Shown here: positions 1 through 8,871 of the stretch, one piece after another
Position numbering within the stretch: the stretch's first letter is position 1
Layout of the letters: every line of letters starts with the position of its first letter
Source of the DNA: Tepidibacter aestuarii
Lineage (GTDB): Bacteria > Bacillota > Clostridia > Peptostreptococcales > Peptostreptococcaceae
Assembly (NCBI RefSeq): GCF_934924865.1
Contig: NZ_OW235315.1
Span: forward strand, 744,001-808,000
Reading direction: 5' to 3'
Length of the DNA: 64,000 bases
Translations under genes and position numbers: made by a program
The notes under the pieces: generated by a model
Database searches by the model: none
The model's input: only the letters and a program-made list of their open reading frames with translations
Told to the model about the DNA's origin: nothing

Positions 1-560
1 CTATTAGTTAGAGCTTCATCAATTATATTCCCATCTAAGATTACTGTTTGAGATTCACTTTGTGGTGATACTTGTTTTCCTAAATCATGTGGTGTAATAG
101 GATTTTTGTCTGATTTTAACAACATATTAATTTCACCTGTTGTTTCCATTAGAGCAAATTCAACATCCATTAAATTAAATACATTTTTAGATCGTAACTC
201 TCTTAATAATTCTTCTCCTGTAAATCTTACTTGACTTAAATTTTCTTCCATAACTTTTCCATCTTTTATTAAAATTGTTTCTTTCCCATACACCCAATCA
301 TGAATTAATTTGCTTGCTAAACATAAATAATCTAGTCCTATAGTAAATAAGATCCAAACGCCTAAAGCAACAAATCCAAATGCTAAGTTTTTAATTATAT
401 TTGCTGAAATTAAAGCAACTAAAATTGCAATAACAGTGTAACTAACAAAATTAAACGATGTCATTCTAGCTAATTGTCTTTTTCCCATAATTCTAATAAA
501 TAGTAAAGTTAAAAAAAACAAACCTACTGATCTTATTAATATTTCAATCCAAGTATTCAT
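1..560 (-). CDS. DUF421 (YetF-like) membrane protein, 3' end beyond window
   Basis: The reading frame runs leftward from ATG at 560 off the window edge, so only the N-terminal ~186 residues are visible. It has about three hydrophobic N-terminal segments, then a soluble part with the family signatures YGKETILIKDG and LRSKNVFNLMDVEFALMETTG. DUF421 (YetF/YrbG) proteins are small membrane proteins of uncertain function. In Bacillales and Clostridia they often sit with DUF1657 in spoVA-type sporulation operons. Here DUF1657 lies directly upstream on the same strand, 11 bp away, so the two are probably cotranscribed. The missing part should lie just left of the window. Confidence 0.85.
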   Translation of the reverse strand, partial: MNTWIEILIRSVGLFFLTLLFIRIMGKRQLARMTSFNFVSYTVIAILVALISANIIKNLAFGFVALGVWILFTIGLDYLCLASKLIHDWVYGKETILIKDGKVMEENLSQVRFTGEELLRELRSKNVFNLMDVEFALMETTGEINMLLKSDKNPITPHDLGKQVSPQSESQTVILDGNIIDEALTN

Positions 561-571
561 ATTTACATCAC

Positions 572-778
572 CTAATAACCTTTATATTGTGGTTCTTCAA
601 ACTCTAAAGCTTTTATCCTTTCTTCTAAATCATTAATTATTTCATTAGTTATATCTAGTGCTTCTTTATATGTGTTTTTTGTTTCTTTATCTTGAGATTG
701 TATTGAATATAGCCTTAAAGTACTTTGAGTACCTTTTAAACTAGCTAAAGTTTGCTTTACTTTAGCACCAATAGTCAT
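572..778 (-). CDS. DUF1657 small protein
   Basis: A 68-residue, largely helical, charged protein that starts MTIGAKVKQTLASLKG and ends in the EEPQYKGY-type tail typical of DUF1657. I chose the ATG at 778, because the AAAGGATG ribosome site directly abuts the upstream in-frame ATG at 787. DUF1657 proteins have no known reaction. They recur as small partners of DUF421 and SpoVA proteins in spore-former operons, and one is followed here by a DUF421 gene. A spore-related role is inferred from that association only. Confidence 0.8.
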   Translation of the reverse strand: MTIGAKVKQTLASLKGTQSTLRLYSIQSQDKETKNTYKEALDITNEIINDLEERIKALEFEEPQYKGY

Positions 779-954
779 GATTATCATCCTTTCTAATGTA
801 TAACTTACTTTATATCTATTTTTTGCAATTATTCTTTATTCATTCACAATACGAATTTTTAAAACATTGTAATAATTTCCATATCATGCTTATGAAAAAG
901 GTATATATTAATTTTTATCAGTAAATAATACAAAATAGAATTGAGGTGAAATGA

Positions 955-1647
955 TTGAACATATCACATATATTAAATTTAACTATTGAATTAGTCGTTG
1001 GTTTTTTTGCATTACTTATGATTACTAAAATTTTAGGAAAAACTCAAATAAGTCAGATTACTCCTTTTGAATTTATATCTGCATTAGTATTAGGAGAATT
1101 AGTAGGTAATGCTATTTATGATAAAGATATTAATATATTCTATATTTTATATGCAGTTTCTTTATGGGCGTCATTATTATATATAATTGAAGTAGCAACA
1201 CAAAAATTTAAAGCAACAAGAAGCTTTTTCGAAGGTAAGCCTTCTATTCTAATTAGAAATGGACAAATTGATTTTAAAGAATTAAAAAAAGAAAAACTAG
1301 ATATAAATGAATTACAAAGTTTATTAAGATCAAAAGATATATTTTCTATTCGAGAAATTCAATATGCCATTTTAGAAACAAATGGCTCAATCAGTGTTCT
1401 AAAAAAATCAAAGTATGATAATCCTACAAATGAAGATTTGAATTTATCAGAAAAACCTGTATACTTGCCTATCACTCTGATACTAGATGGAGAAGTTTTA
1501 TGGGATAATGTTCAAGCTTGTGGATTTGATGAAAAATGGCTTGAAAAACAGCTTCATACAAATAAAATAAGTAAAATAAAAGAAATTTTTTATGCTGAAT
1601 GGAAGAAAGATGAAGGACTTCATATTGTAAAAAAGAAAAAAAGGTAA
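955..1647 (+). CDS. DUF421 (YetF-like) membrane protein
   Basis: 230 residues from a TTG start that is preceded by GAGGTGA. Three N-terminal hydrophobic segments (about residues 8-28, 38-60 and 62-80) are followed by a soluble domain. That domain contains FFEGKPSILIRNGQIDF and LRSKDIFSIREIQYAILETNGS, the same signatures as the partial gene at 1-560. It is transcribed divergently from the DUF1657/DUF421 pair and is a second, diverged family copy. The biochemical role is unknown. In spore formers this family is linked to spoVA operons and spore properties, which is inference here. Confidence 0.85.
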   Translation: MNISHILNLTIELVVGFFALLMITKILGKTQISQITPFEFISALVLGELVGNAIYDKDINIFYILYAVSLWASLLYIIEVATQKFKATRSFFEGKPSILIRNGQIDFKELKKEKLDINELQSLLRSKDIFSIREIQYAILETNGSISVLKKSKYDNPTNEDLNLSEKPVYLPITLILDGEVLWDNVQACGFDEKWLEKQLHTNKISKIKEIFYAEWKKDEGLHIVKKKKR

Positions 1648-1827
1648 ATACCTTCTTTCTTTATACTATAAAGTATTTATTAAATTTAGAAAATGATAAA
1701 TATATAGTTTTATAAATGAATGAAAAATTTAAAAAAACTAGTAAAAAAATCATTTTTTAAAATTTATAAATAAAACTTTCTAAAAAAGAGAAACTAATAT
1801 TGATTCAAAAAAGAGGAGGTTTTAATT

Positions 1828-2256
1828 TTGAAAGTAAGAGATATAATGACAAGCGAAGTATCATGTGTAACTACAAATTCTAATATAGCAGAAGCAGCAA
1901 ATATTATGAAATCTCTAAATGTTGGAGTAGTTCCTGTTTGTGATGAAAATAAAAATCCTGTTGGAGTAATAACAGACAGAGATATAGTTTTAAGAAGTGT
2001 TACTGAGAATAATAATGCTAATCAAAATGTAGGAAATGTAATGAGTTCAAATATTGTAAGTGCGACTCCTGATACAGATGCTCATGAAGCAGCTGCATTA
2101 ATGGCTCAAAATCAGATAAGAAGACTACCAATAGTTGAAAACAACAAGATTGTTGGAATTCTTTCGCTAGGTGATTTAGCAAATGTAAATATACATGTAA
2201 ATGAAGCTGGTGAAGCCTTAAGTTCAATCTCAAAACCAGGTAATGAAATGAAATAA
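1828..2256 (+). CDS. CBS-domain pair protein
   Basis: 142 residues made of two tandem CBS motifs (about residues 1-60 and 68-128) with the repeated pattern DIMTSEVSCVTTNSNIAEAA / NVMSSNIVSATPDTDAHEAA and the turns GVITDRDIV and GILSLGDLA. Stand-alone CBS pairs bind adenine nucleotides or related ligands as cytosolic sensors; the ligand is not readable from sequence. The start is a TTG at 1828, seven bases after an AGGAGGT ribosome site. It is monocistronic, ending in a strong terminator at 2272. Confidence 0.9.
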   Translation: MKVRDIMTSEVSCVTTNSNIAEAANIMKSLNVGVVPVCDENKNPVGVITDRDIVLRSVTENNNANQNVGNVMSSNIVSATPDTDAHEAAALMAQNQIRRLPIVENNKIVGILSLGDLANVNIHVNEAGEALSSISKPGNEMK

Positions 2257-2271
2257 AAAACTATAAAAGTC

Positions 2272-2300
2272 AAAAAAGAGAGCATATGCTCTCTTTTTTG
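2272..2300 (+). terminator. Rho-independent terminator of CBS gene
   Basis: A perfect inverted repeat (AAAAAAGAGAGCAT / ATGCTCTCTTTTTT) ends in a T-run 15 bp after the CBS stop codon. The stem is symmetric and would also work on the minus strand. Confidence 0.85.
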
Positions 2301-2354
2301 ATTTCTATATATTTAATACGAGGTTTAATCTATTGATAATATAGATTAAACAAA

Positions 2355-2380
2355 AGTCAGTGTGTAGCGGCTAAATGAAC
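2355..2380. repeat. Intergenic motif shared with 45444-45469
   Basis: The 26 bases here match a second intergenic site at 45444 at 21 positions, and all five differences are transitions. The core is GTCAGTGYGTAGCGRCTA. In both copies the AGTC and GRCT arms can still pair (A-U/G-U swaps), which suggests a small conserved RNA or DNA hairpin. No coding frame is apparent. Confidence 0.45.
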
Positions 2381-2455
2381 TTTTTATTCATTTTATAAAA
2401 ATTACATTAATATAATTAACTATGTGAGTGTGATTTTTAAGGAGTTGAATCTATT

Positions 2456-4195
2456 ATGAAAACAGTGTCTTTACCTACACAACCTGATAACCCTACTAGT
2501 TTAGAAAGACATAAATTAATTAGATATGCATTAAAAAGAGTTAATCGTTTAGAAGATTTTAATAACATTATAGAATTATTAAATCCTCCACCTGATATTA
2601 CAACCATAGCATCACCAGGAAGGTTTAAGGGAGTCAAAGTAGGTATAATAGGAGGAGGATTAGCAGGTCTATCATCAGCATTTGAACTTAGAAAGATTGG
2701 GTTTGATACTACTATATTTGAAGCTTTAGAAGATCGTGTAGGAGGAAGAGTTTATACTTATTACTTTGATGAAGATAAAAAACTTTATGGAGAGCTTGGT
2801 GCTATGCGTATTCCAGTAAGTCATGAAACTACTTGGCATTACATAAATCTTTTTAACTTAAATACGAGGCCTTTTGTTCAAACTAACAAAAATGCTTTTT
2901 TATATGTAAGAGATATAAGAGTTAGAAATGATCCTGAAGGAAAGAATGTAATGGAGAAAATTTATCCACAATTTAATTTGAAATTATGGGAAAGAAATAC
3001 TCCGTGGCAAGAGCTTATAGAATATGGGCTAGGGACTCCTTTAGCAAGTATTAATCCATGCCTAAGAAGAGAAATTTTAGAAGTTAAGCCTAAATACAGT
3101 TTACCGATTCAATATTGGACATATTATAATATCCGTCAAGTTTTTGAATTAATGAAACTAAGCCAAGGTGCTTTAAATCTTTTAGGAAGTATTTCTCCTT
3201 TTATAGGTTCTTTTTATTACAACAGCTATTCTGAAATCTTACAAGAAGAGTATCCTGTAGATTTTTCATTCTTATATGAAATTATGGGTGGAATGGCCAA
3301 TCTTCCTCTTTCTTTTTATAAATCTTTAATATCTCAAAATCCTAATAATTATGAAAATATATCAAATAATGATTTGGGAAAAGTAATGTGGAAAAGTGGA
3401 AATCTAGTTACAGGAATTCACAAATCGGAAAAAGGAAACCAAGTTGTATTAAAATATAAAAATAAGAATTCAACAGAAACTTTACAAGAAACATTTGATT
3501 ACGTTATTTGTACTATACCATTTTCAAGCCTTAGAAATGTTAATATTAATCCTTTGTTTAGCACGAGAAAAATGCAATCAATAAAAGAAGTTAACTATTC
3601 AAATTCTCAAAAAACATTATTTCTTTGTGATAAACGATTTTGGGAAGAACAAGGAATTATAGGAGGAGGCTCATATACAGACTTACCTATTACAAGCATT
3701 TGGTATCCTTCAGATCATGCAAAATGTGTTGCTGATGATAATAGAATAGCTTGTTTTGGTGAATCTGTATTTGACAATTGGGAACCTAGAAAAAATTGTT
3801 CACCTGATGATCCAGGAGTTCTTTTAGCATCATACAATTTTTCTTTAGATTCAGTAAGACTAGGAAATTTAAATAAGAATCTAAAGTTTACAGAAATAAA
3901 AGAACAAGTAGAAGCTGTTCATGGACTTAAAAAAGAATATCTTGATTCAGTAATAAAAGATTATAAAACTGTACAATGGGATGAAGAAGAAGGGTTTTAT
4001 GGAGCTTTTGCTTATTTTTTCCCAGAACAGAAAAGAGTTTTTTCATATGCTATGATAAAACCTGAATATAATGATAGAGTATTTTTTGCAGGTGAACATA
4101 CATCTACTACACATGCTTGGCAGCAAGGTGCTTTAAATAGTGGAATGAAGGCAGCAAATTCTTTGGTAAAATATTGTAAGATTCATAAAGGTTAA
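2456..4195 (+). CDS. Flavin-containing amine / L-amino-acid oxidase family
   Basis: 579 residues. The FAD-binding Rossmann motif GIIGGGLAGLSSAFEL lies near residues 63-78, followed by EALEDRVGGRVYTY. The C-terminal FAD signature FFAGEHTSTTHAWQQGAL is near residue 545. This order is diagnostic of the amine oxidase superfamily (monoamine oxidase, L-amino-acid oxidase, tryptophan 2-monooxygenase), and the length is closest to the amino-acid oxidase and monooxygenase members. Such enzymes oxidise an amine or amino acid to the imine, with O2 as usual acceptor, which is notable in a presumed anaerobe. The ~60-residue N-terminal extension before the FAD motif has no signal peptide. Substrate unknown. 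ATG with GGAG 11 bases upstream. Confidence 0.85.
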   Translation: MKTVSLPTQPDNPTSLERHKLIRYALKRVNRLEDFNNIIELLNPPPDITTIASPGRFKGVKVGIIGGGLAGLSSAFELRKIGFDTTIFEALEDRVGGRVYTYYFDEDKKLYGELGAMRIPVSHETTWHYINLFNLNTRPFVQTNKNAFLYVRDIRVRNDPEGKNVMEKIYPQFNLKLWERNTPWQELIEYGLGTPLASINPCLRREILEVKPKYSLPIQYWTYYNIRQVFELMKLSQGALNLLGSISPFIGSFYYNSYSEILQEEYPVDFSFLYEIMGGMANLPLSFYKSLISQNPNNYENISNNDLGKVMWKSGNLVTGIHKSEKGNQVVLKYKNKNSTETLQETFDYVICTIPFSSLRNVNINPLFSTRKMQSIKEVNYSNSQKTLFLCDKRFWEEQGIIGGGSYTDLPITSIWYPSDHAKCVADDNRIACFGESVFDNWEPRKNCSPDDPGVLLASYNFSLDSVRLGNLNKNLKFTEIKEQVEAVHGLKKEYLDSVIKDYKTVQWDEEEGFYGAFAYFFPEQKRVFSYAMIKPEYNDRVFFAGEHTSTTHAWQQGALNSGMKAANSLVKYCKIHKG

Positions 4196-4430
4196 AAGCT
4201 ATATAGGTTATACGTTTCTTTACACAATATATTAGTATCCTTAATTTGTAAAATATCTATATAGTGTTGAAATATTTAAGAATAAATGAATTTATTACTA
4301 AAAAAATTATAAAATCTTTATGAAATTAGTATATAATATTTATATAAATATAGAAAAATTAAGAAAAGATTAACATATATAGTTTCATATAGATAACACA
4401 TTAGATGACTTTATAACTACAATTTATATC

Positions 4431-4470
4431 AAAAGGATTGTTCTGTTAATAATAGGGCAGTCTTTTTTAT
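4431..4470 (+). terminator. Terminator-like hairpin in the 4196-4622 gap
   Basis: AAAAGGATTGTTCT pairs with AGGGCAGTCTTTTT through canonical and G-U pairs and runs into a T-tract. It is 235 bp after the amine oxidase stop and about 150 bp before the GGDEF-EAL gene. It may end the oxidase transcript or attenuate the downstream gene. The rest of the 426-bp gap is AT-rich and I recognise nothing else in it. Confidence 0.6.
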
Positions 4471-4622
4471 TACATATAAAATATTTTACTATAAATTATC
4501 AAGGCATTGTAAAAATATAAAGGACTATATATAAAAATGTAGAATGATTTAATAGGACATTAAATGATAGAATTGATTATTTTATTTACAATAATCATGG
4601 ACTAAAACTAGGAGTTGAACAT

Positions 4623-6275
4623 ATGAAAAAATACATAAAGGTGGTTACAATATTAATATCATTTTTGATGTTTTTTCTGATGACATCATTTACATATGCT
4701 GAATATAAAAAGAAAGTATTACTTATAAATTCGTACAATTCAAGTTTTCCAACCTTTTTTAATCAAATCGAAGGAATAAAATCAAATAATAATGTTTTAT
4801 TAAAGTATGGCATTAGATCAAATTATTTATCCAAATACAGTATTTTAATTCATAAAAACCTTACTTTTTATGAAAAGTATAAATTATTAGTATGGATTCT
4901 TATTGGAATGTTTATTATAATGAGTTCTTTAATTGTTTTACTGATTATGAATATCGAAAAAAGAAAAATTCAAGAGAGTAAAATAAAGAGGCTTGCATAT
5001 TATGATATATTAACGGGATTACCTAATAGAACATATTTAAATGAAAAACTAAGAGATGAATTAGAAGTAGCGAAGACTTCTGGAGCTAAAGGTGTGGTTT
5101 TCTTTATTGATGTTGATAATTTTAAAATATTAAATGATACTTTTGGTCATGGATTTGGGGATGAAATTTTAATAGATATTGGAAAAAGAATTAAAGAATT
5201 AATTGGAAATGATAAATTTATAGCGAGGCTTGGTGGAGATGAATTTATTATTCTTCTAAAGAATGTAAATAATAGAACAATAATAGATAACATAGTTAAT
5301 GAAGTTATAAGCATTTTTGAAAAGCCATTTTATATTCAAGAAAAGGAATTTTACTTAACTATAAGTATAGGAATAACACTTTATCCGAAAGATGGAGATA
5401 ATTTAGATGAATTATTAAAAAATGCTGATACTGCAATGTATAAAGCAAAGGATTCAGGTAGGGCTAGATATGTATACTTTGAAAAAGATATGAATGAAAA
5501 ATCTTTTGAAAAAATGCAAATGCAAAATAAATTAAGAAATGCTATAGAAAATGATGAACTTGTACTGTATTATCAACCTAAGGTTGATCTGAAAAATAAT
5601 GAAATTATAGAATATGAAGCTCTAATCCGTTGGATTAGTCCAGATTATGGCTTTGTTCCTCCTGATAGATTTATTGGTATAGCTGAAGAAAGTGGATTAA
5701 TATCTAAACTTGGTATATGGGTATTCGAAAAAGCATGTGAGTTTAGTAAAAAAATAAATAAGAGTTCTAAAAAGAATATAATTGTATCTGTAAATGTATC
5801 AGTAGTAGAGTTAATGAATGCAAATTACATGTCTACTATAAAAAAAATTCTTGAAAAAATCGAAGTTAATCCAAAGTTGATTGGAATTGAAATAACTGAA
5901 ACCGCTTTAATGGAATCTTTTGAAACAAATGAGGCAATTTTAAATCAATTAATTGAACTTGGAATACAAGTATCATTGGATGACTTTGGAACGGGGTATT
6001 CATCACTCAATTATTTGAAAAAAATACCTACTAATATACTAAAGATTGATAAGTCTTTTGTTGATGATATAAGAAATGATGAAATAGATGAGACAATAAT
6101 AAAATCAATAATCGAAATAGCTCATAAGCTTAACTTAGAAGTTGTAGCTGAGGGTGTAGAAACAGAAGCACAAAAAGATAAGCTTAAAGAATATAAGTGC
6201 GACCAAATACAGGGCTATTTGATAAGTAAGCCGCTACCTGAAGAGGATATATTTAAAGGTGATTTGCTTATTTGA
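4623..6275 (+). CDS. GGDEF-EAL cyclic-di-GMP protein with truncated sensor
   Basis: 550 residues: signal peptide/TM (about 5-26), a short extracytoplasmic stub (27-86), TM (88-110), GGDEF domain (~122-285, intact GGDEF at 204-208) and EAL domain (~300-545, EAL at 332-334, later DDFGTGYSSL and QGYLISKP). The allosteric I-site RxxD before GGDEF is absent (GNDK). By family knowledge it can make and/or break c-di-GMP. The stub begins KKVLLINSYNSSFPTFFNQIEGIKS and ends KYGI..SILIHKNLTFYEKYK. As I recall the family, these are the first and last parts of an ABC-substrate-binding-like sensor of roughly 280 residues, so the middle appears lost in frame. A terminator follows at 6313. Confidence 0.9.
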   Translation: MKKYIKVVTILISFLMFFLMTSFTYAEYKKKVLLINSYNSSFPTFFNQIEGIKSNNNVLLKYGIRSNYLSKYSILIHKNLTFYEKYKLLVWILIGMFIIMSSLIVLLIMNIEKRKIQESKIKRLAYYDILTGLPNRTYLNEKLRDELEVAKTSGAKGVVFFIDVDNFKILNDTFGHGFGDEILIDIGKRIKELIGNDKFIARLGGDEFIILLKNVNNRTIIDNIVNEVISIFEKPFYIQEKEFYLTISIGITLYPKDGDNLDELLKNADTAMYKAKDSGRARYVYFEKDMNEKSFEKMQMQNKLRNAIENDELVLYYQPKVDLKNNEIIEYEALIRWISPDYGFVPPDRFIGIAEESGLISKLGIWVFEKACEFSKKINKSSKKNIIVSVNVSVVELMNANYMSTIKKILEKIEVNPKLIGIEITETALMESFETNEAILNQLIELGIQVSLDDFGTGYSSLNYLKKIPTNILKIDKSFVDDIRNDEIDETIIKSIIEIAHKLNLEVVAEGVETEAQKDKLKEYKCDQIQGYLISKPLPEEDIFKGDLLI

Positions 6276-6312
6276 TAAGGGATTGAATAAATACATAATA
6301 GAAAGTTAAACT

Positions 6313-6343
6313 GAAGCTACCTTTAAATTAAAGGTAGCTTTTT
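6313..6343 (+). terminator. Terminator of the GGDEF-EAL gene
   Basis: AAGCTACCTTTAA and TTAAAGGTAGCTT form a near-perfect hairpin followed by T5, 38 bp after the stop codon. Confidence 0.85.
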
Positions 6344-6503
6344 AGTATGTAGACATGAAAATAGCATAGCAGTTAACAAAATGAAACAATTGTGTTTATA
6401 TTCTGATTTTTTTAAAAAAAATCATTTTATAATAAAAATCATATGATATAATTACATGAATTCCATTATGTGTAAAAAATAAAAAGTTATAGGGGGGAGT
6501 AGT

Positions 6504-7880
6504 TTGTATAATTTAAGAAGATTTAAAGGATTTTATGTTGGGGTAGCCATGTTTACTATGTTAAGTTCTTTTTCTTATGCACAGCCTACACTTAAAGATT
6601 CACCTTATCCTGCTGATGACAGAGTATATGAACATCTAAATGTGCTTGCAAGCGTAGATAATGCTAGAGTAACAGGATTTGAGGGAGAGCACAAAGCTGC
6701 TGACTACATAGCGCAACAATTTGAAGATTATGACTTAATTATAGATAGACAAGAATTCCCAGTAACTGCTTTTTTAGATGAAGGATCTAAACTAATTATA
6801 GATTCTCTTGATGGGAAAGAAATAGAGACTAAAAATTTTACTTATACGCCTGCGACGCCGAGTGAAGGAATTTCAGCCGATATAGTCTTTGCAAATTTAG
6901 GTTCAGAAGAAGATTTTACAAACATTGATGTGAAAGGGAAAATTGCTTTAATTAAAAGAGGTGCCTATACTTTCTATGATAAAGTCCAAAATGCAGCAAA
7001 AGCTGGAGCTATAGGCGTTATTATTTTTAATAATAGTGAGGGAATGATTAGTGGAACTTTAGGTCAGATATCAGATATTCCAGCATTAGCTATAATGCAA
7101 GAAGATGGTGAGGCTTTAAAAGCTATACTAGATAAAGGAGAATTAATAAAAGTTTGTATGAAAATAGATACACAGGTGAAGGATAGTTATTCTGAAAATG
7201 TTATAGGGACTTTATATGCTCAAAAAAATGCTAGAAATGCTAAAACAGTAATAATTGGAGCACATATGGACTGTGTTGATACACCTGGAGCTAATGACAA
7301 TTGCTCGGGAGTAACAGGATTATTAGAACTTGCTAGAGCTTCTCAGATGTTAAAATTAAACTACAATGTTAAGTTTGTTGCATTTGGAGCAGAAGAAATA
7401 GGTTTAGTTGGTTCACAAAAATATGTAGAATCCTTAAGCCAAGAAGAAAAAGACAATATTGCATGTATGATTAATATGGATATGATAGGGGTTGGAGAAA
7501 CCTTAGGAATTATGACAGCTACAGATAATTCTAATACGTACATGGCTGATTTAGCAGAAAAATGTACTAAAGAGCTTGGTTATAATTATGATCGTAGTGT
7601 TGAAGACAGAAGTGATCATACATCATTTGATACAGTTGGTATACCATCTGTACATTTTGACTATCATATAGATCAAAACTATCATACAGATGAAGATTCA
7701 ATAGATAAGATTGATTCAATGAATGTTTTAAATGTATACTCTGTAGTACTAAATATGCTTAGAGATTTAGAGAAAGAGATGCCTACAGATCAAAAAGATA
7801 AAGTAATTAAGACTATGAAATCTTTCAATAGATTTGACTTAGGAAACAAATCAAAGAATGGTGAATTTTATATTAAATAA
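6504..7880 (+). CDS. Secreted M28 zinc aminopeptidase with PA domain
   Basis: 458 residues from a TTG start after an AGGGGGGAG ribosome site. The signal peptide ends near SFSYA|QP (residue ~26). A PA insert (about 125-200, with GKIALIKRGAYTF and AAKAGAIGVIIFNN) precedes the M28 catalytic part. Zinc ligands are visible in order: GAHMD, GANDN, GAEEIG, NMDMIG and YHTDED. Enzymes of this family are exported metallo-aminopeptidases that trim N-terminal residues from peptides. It has its own terminator at 7944 and no obvious operon partner. No cell-wall anchor or C-terminal extension is seen. Confidence 0.92.
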   Translation: MYNLRRFKGFYVGVAMFTMLSSFSYAQPTLKDSPYPADDRVYEHLNVLASVDNARVTGFEGEHKAADYIAQQFEDYDLIIDRQEFPVTAFLDEGSKLIIDSLDGKEIETKNFTYTPATPSEGISADIVFANLGSEEDFTNIDVKGKIALIKRGAYTFYDKVQNAAKAGAIGVIIFNNSEGMISGTLGQISDIPALAIMQEDGEALKAILDKGELIKVCMKIDTQVKDSYSENVIGTLYAQKNARNAKTVIIGAHMDCVDTPGANDNCSGVTGLLELARASQMLKLNYNVKFVAFGAEEIGLVGSQKYVESLSQEEKDNIACMINMDMIGVGETLGIMTATDNSNTYMADLAEKCTKELGYNYDRSVEDRSDHTSFDTVGIPSVHFDYHIDQNYHTDEDSIDKIDSMNVLNVYSVVLNMLRDLEKEMPTDQKDKVIKTMKSFNRFDLGNKSKNGEFYIK

Positions 7881-7943
7881 TAATTGAAAAAACTATTTTT
7901 AAAGTAAATTTATAAATGGAAAGTTAGTCTGAAATTAGTCTAG

Positions 7944-7974
7944 AAAAAGAAGAGCATAAGCTCTTCTTTTTAAT
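7944..7974 (+). terminator. Terminator of the M28 peptidase gene
   Basis: AAAAAGAAGAGC and GCTCTTCTTTTT flank a four-base loop, 60 bp after the stop. It is symmetric, so it can also serve the convergent rhodanese remnant. Confidence 0.8.
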
Positions 7975-7996
7975 GTAATTGATGAAGAATACAAAT

Positions 7997-8692
7997 TTAC
8001 AGTTTAGCAACTGGGTTTTCTTTATAGCTAATCCAAATCCTTTTTTAAGGACTCTTTTTCTTTGAAAAAATTATTTTTTATATTATTTTGCCATGGGTAG
8101 TTCGTAGCACTAGGAATATGCCCAGCTGTAGCATATAAAGGCTCATTTTCTCCTAGATATCTTTCATAGGCCCTAGAGTCGATTAATACGATATTATCGT
8201 CGGCTTTTCTTGATTTTACATAATCTATATAACAATAAATATCTTTATTTATTTTTATACTGTATTTTCCTTGTTTTTCTACTTTATGTATTTCTTTTGT
8301 TATAGGATAACCTTGCTTTTTCCATTCTTGTGTACCACCATTCAGTACATAGGTTTTATCGTATCCTAAATATTTTAATAACCACCAAAGCCTAGGAGCA
8401 CCATCTAAATATTCATCATATATGACAATGGTTGTATGATTATTAACTCCTATATTTTCTAATTTTTCTTTAAATAGATTCAAATCTGGAATAGGCCTGA
8501 ATCCTCCATGTTTTTTTCTTTCCCCTGATAAATCATTATTCATGTCAAGGTAAAATGCATTTTTAATATGATCTTCTTCATATATTTTTTCCATAAGTTG
8601 GATAAAAATAAATTAAATCTACAATCCAAAACTACCATACTATTATTATCTAAATGATTAAATAGCCAAGAAGCAGTAACAAAATTTTTCAA
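7997..8692 (-). pseudogene. Broken SseA-type sulfurtransferase (rhodanese)
   Basis: The longest open stretch (8594-8028) reads as a two-domain thiosulfate/3-mercaptopyruvate sulfurtransferase (DLSGERKKHGGFRPIPD, APRLWWLLKYLGYDKTYVLNGG) but lacks both ends. A plausible N-terminus, MKNFVTASWLFNHL..VVLDCRFNL, lies upstream in another frame from TTG at 8692. Two shifts in A/T runs near 8590-8620 separate it. At the 3' end, KKDLD is followed at once, in another frame, by WISYKENPVAKL, the family's usual C-terminus. The ~40 residues between them, which hold the catalytic Cys loop, are missing. I judge it non-functional. Homopolymer sequencing errors could explain the shifts but not the deletion. 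Confidence 0.8.
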
Positions 8693-8785
8693 CTAAATCA
8701 TCTTCTACAACATTATTTTGCTATTACTATACTTTCATTTTACTCTTGGTAAATCTAGTGTTCAACATTTTGTACAAAATATATA

Positions 8786-8814
8786 TTGACCTTAACTTTA
8801 TATGAATGTATAAT
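8786..8814 (+). promoter_or_regulatory. Sigma-A-like promoter of flavoprotein gene
   Basis: TTGACC (8786-8791), 17-base spacer, TATAAT (8809-8814), about 57 bases before the ATG at 8872. Confidence 0.6.
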
Positions 8815-8871
8815 CGAATATGTTGCAAAAATAGTTTGACATAAAACTAATCACATTTAGGAGGAACAATT

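Noticed and set aside
2018..2233. Minus-strand frame inside the CBS gene
   Set aside because: Leu/His-rich antisense shadow without start signals; the plus-strand gene has two CBS motifs and a perfect ribosome site.
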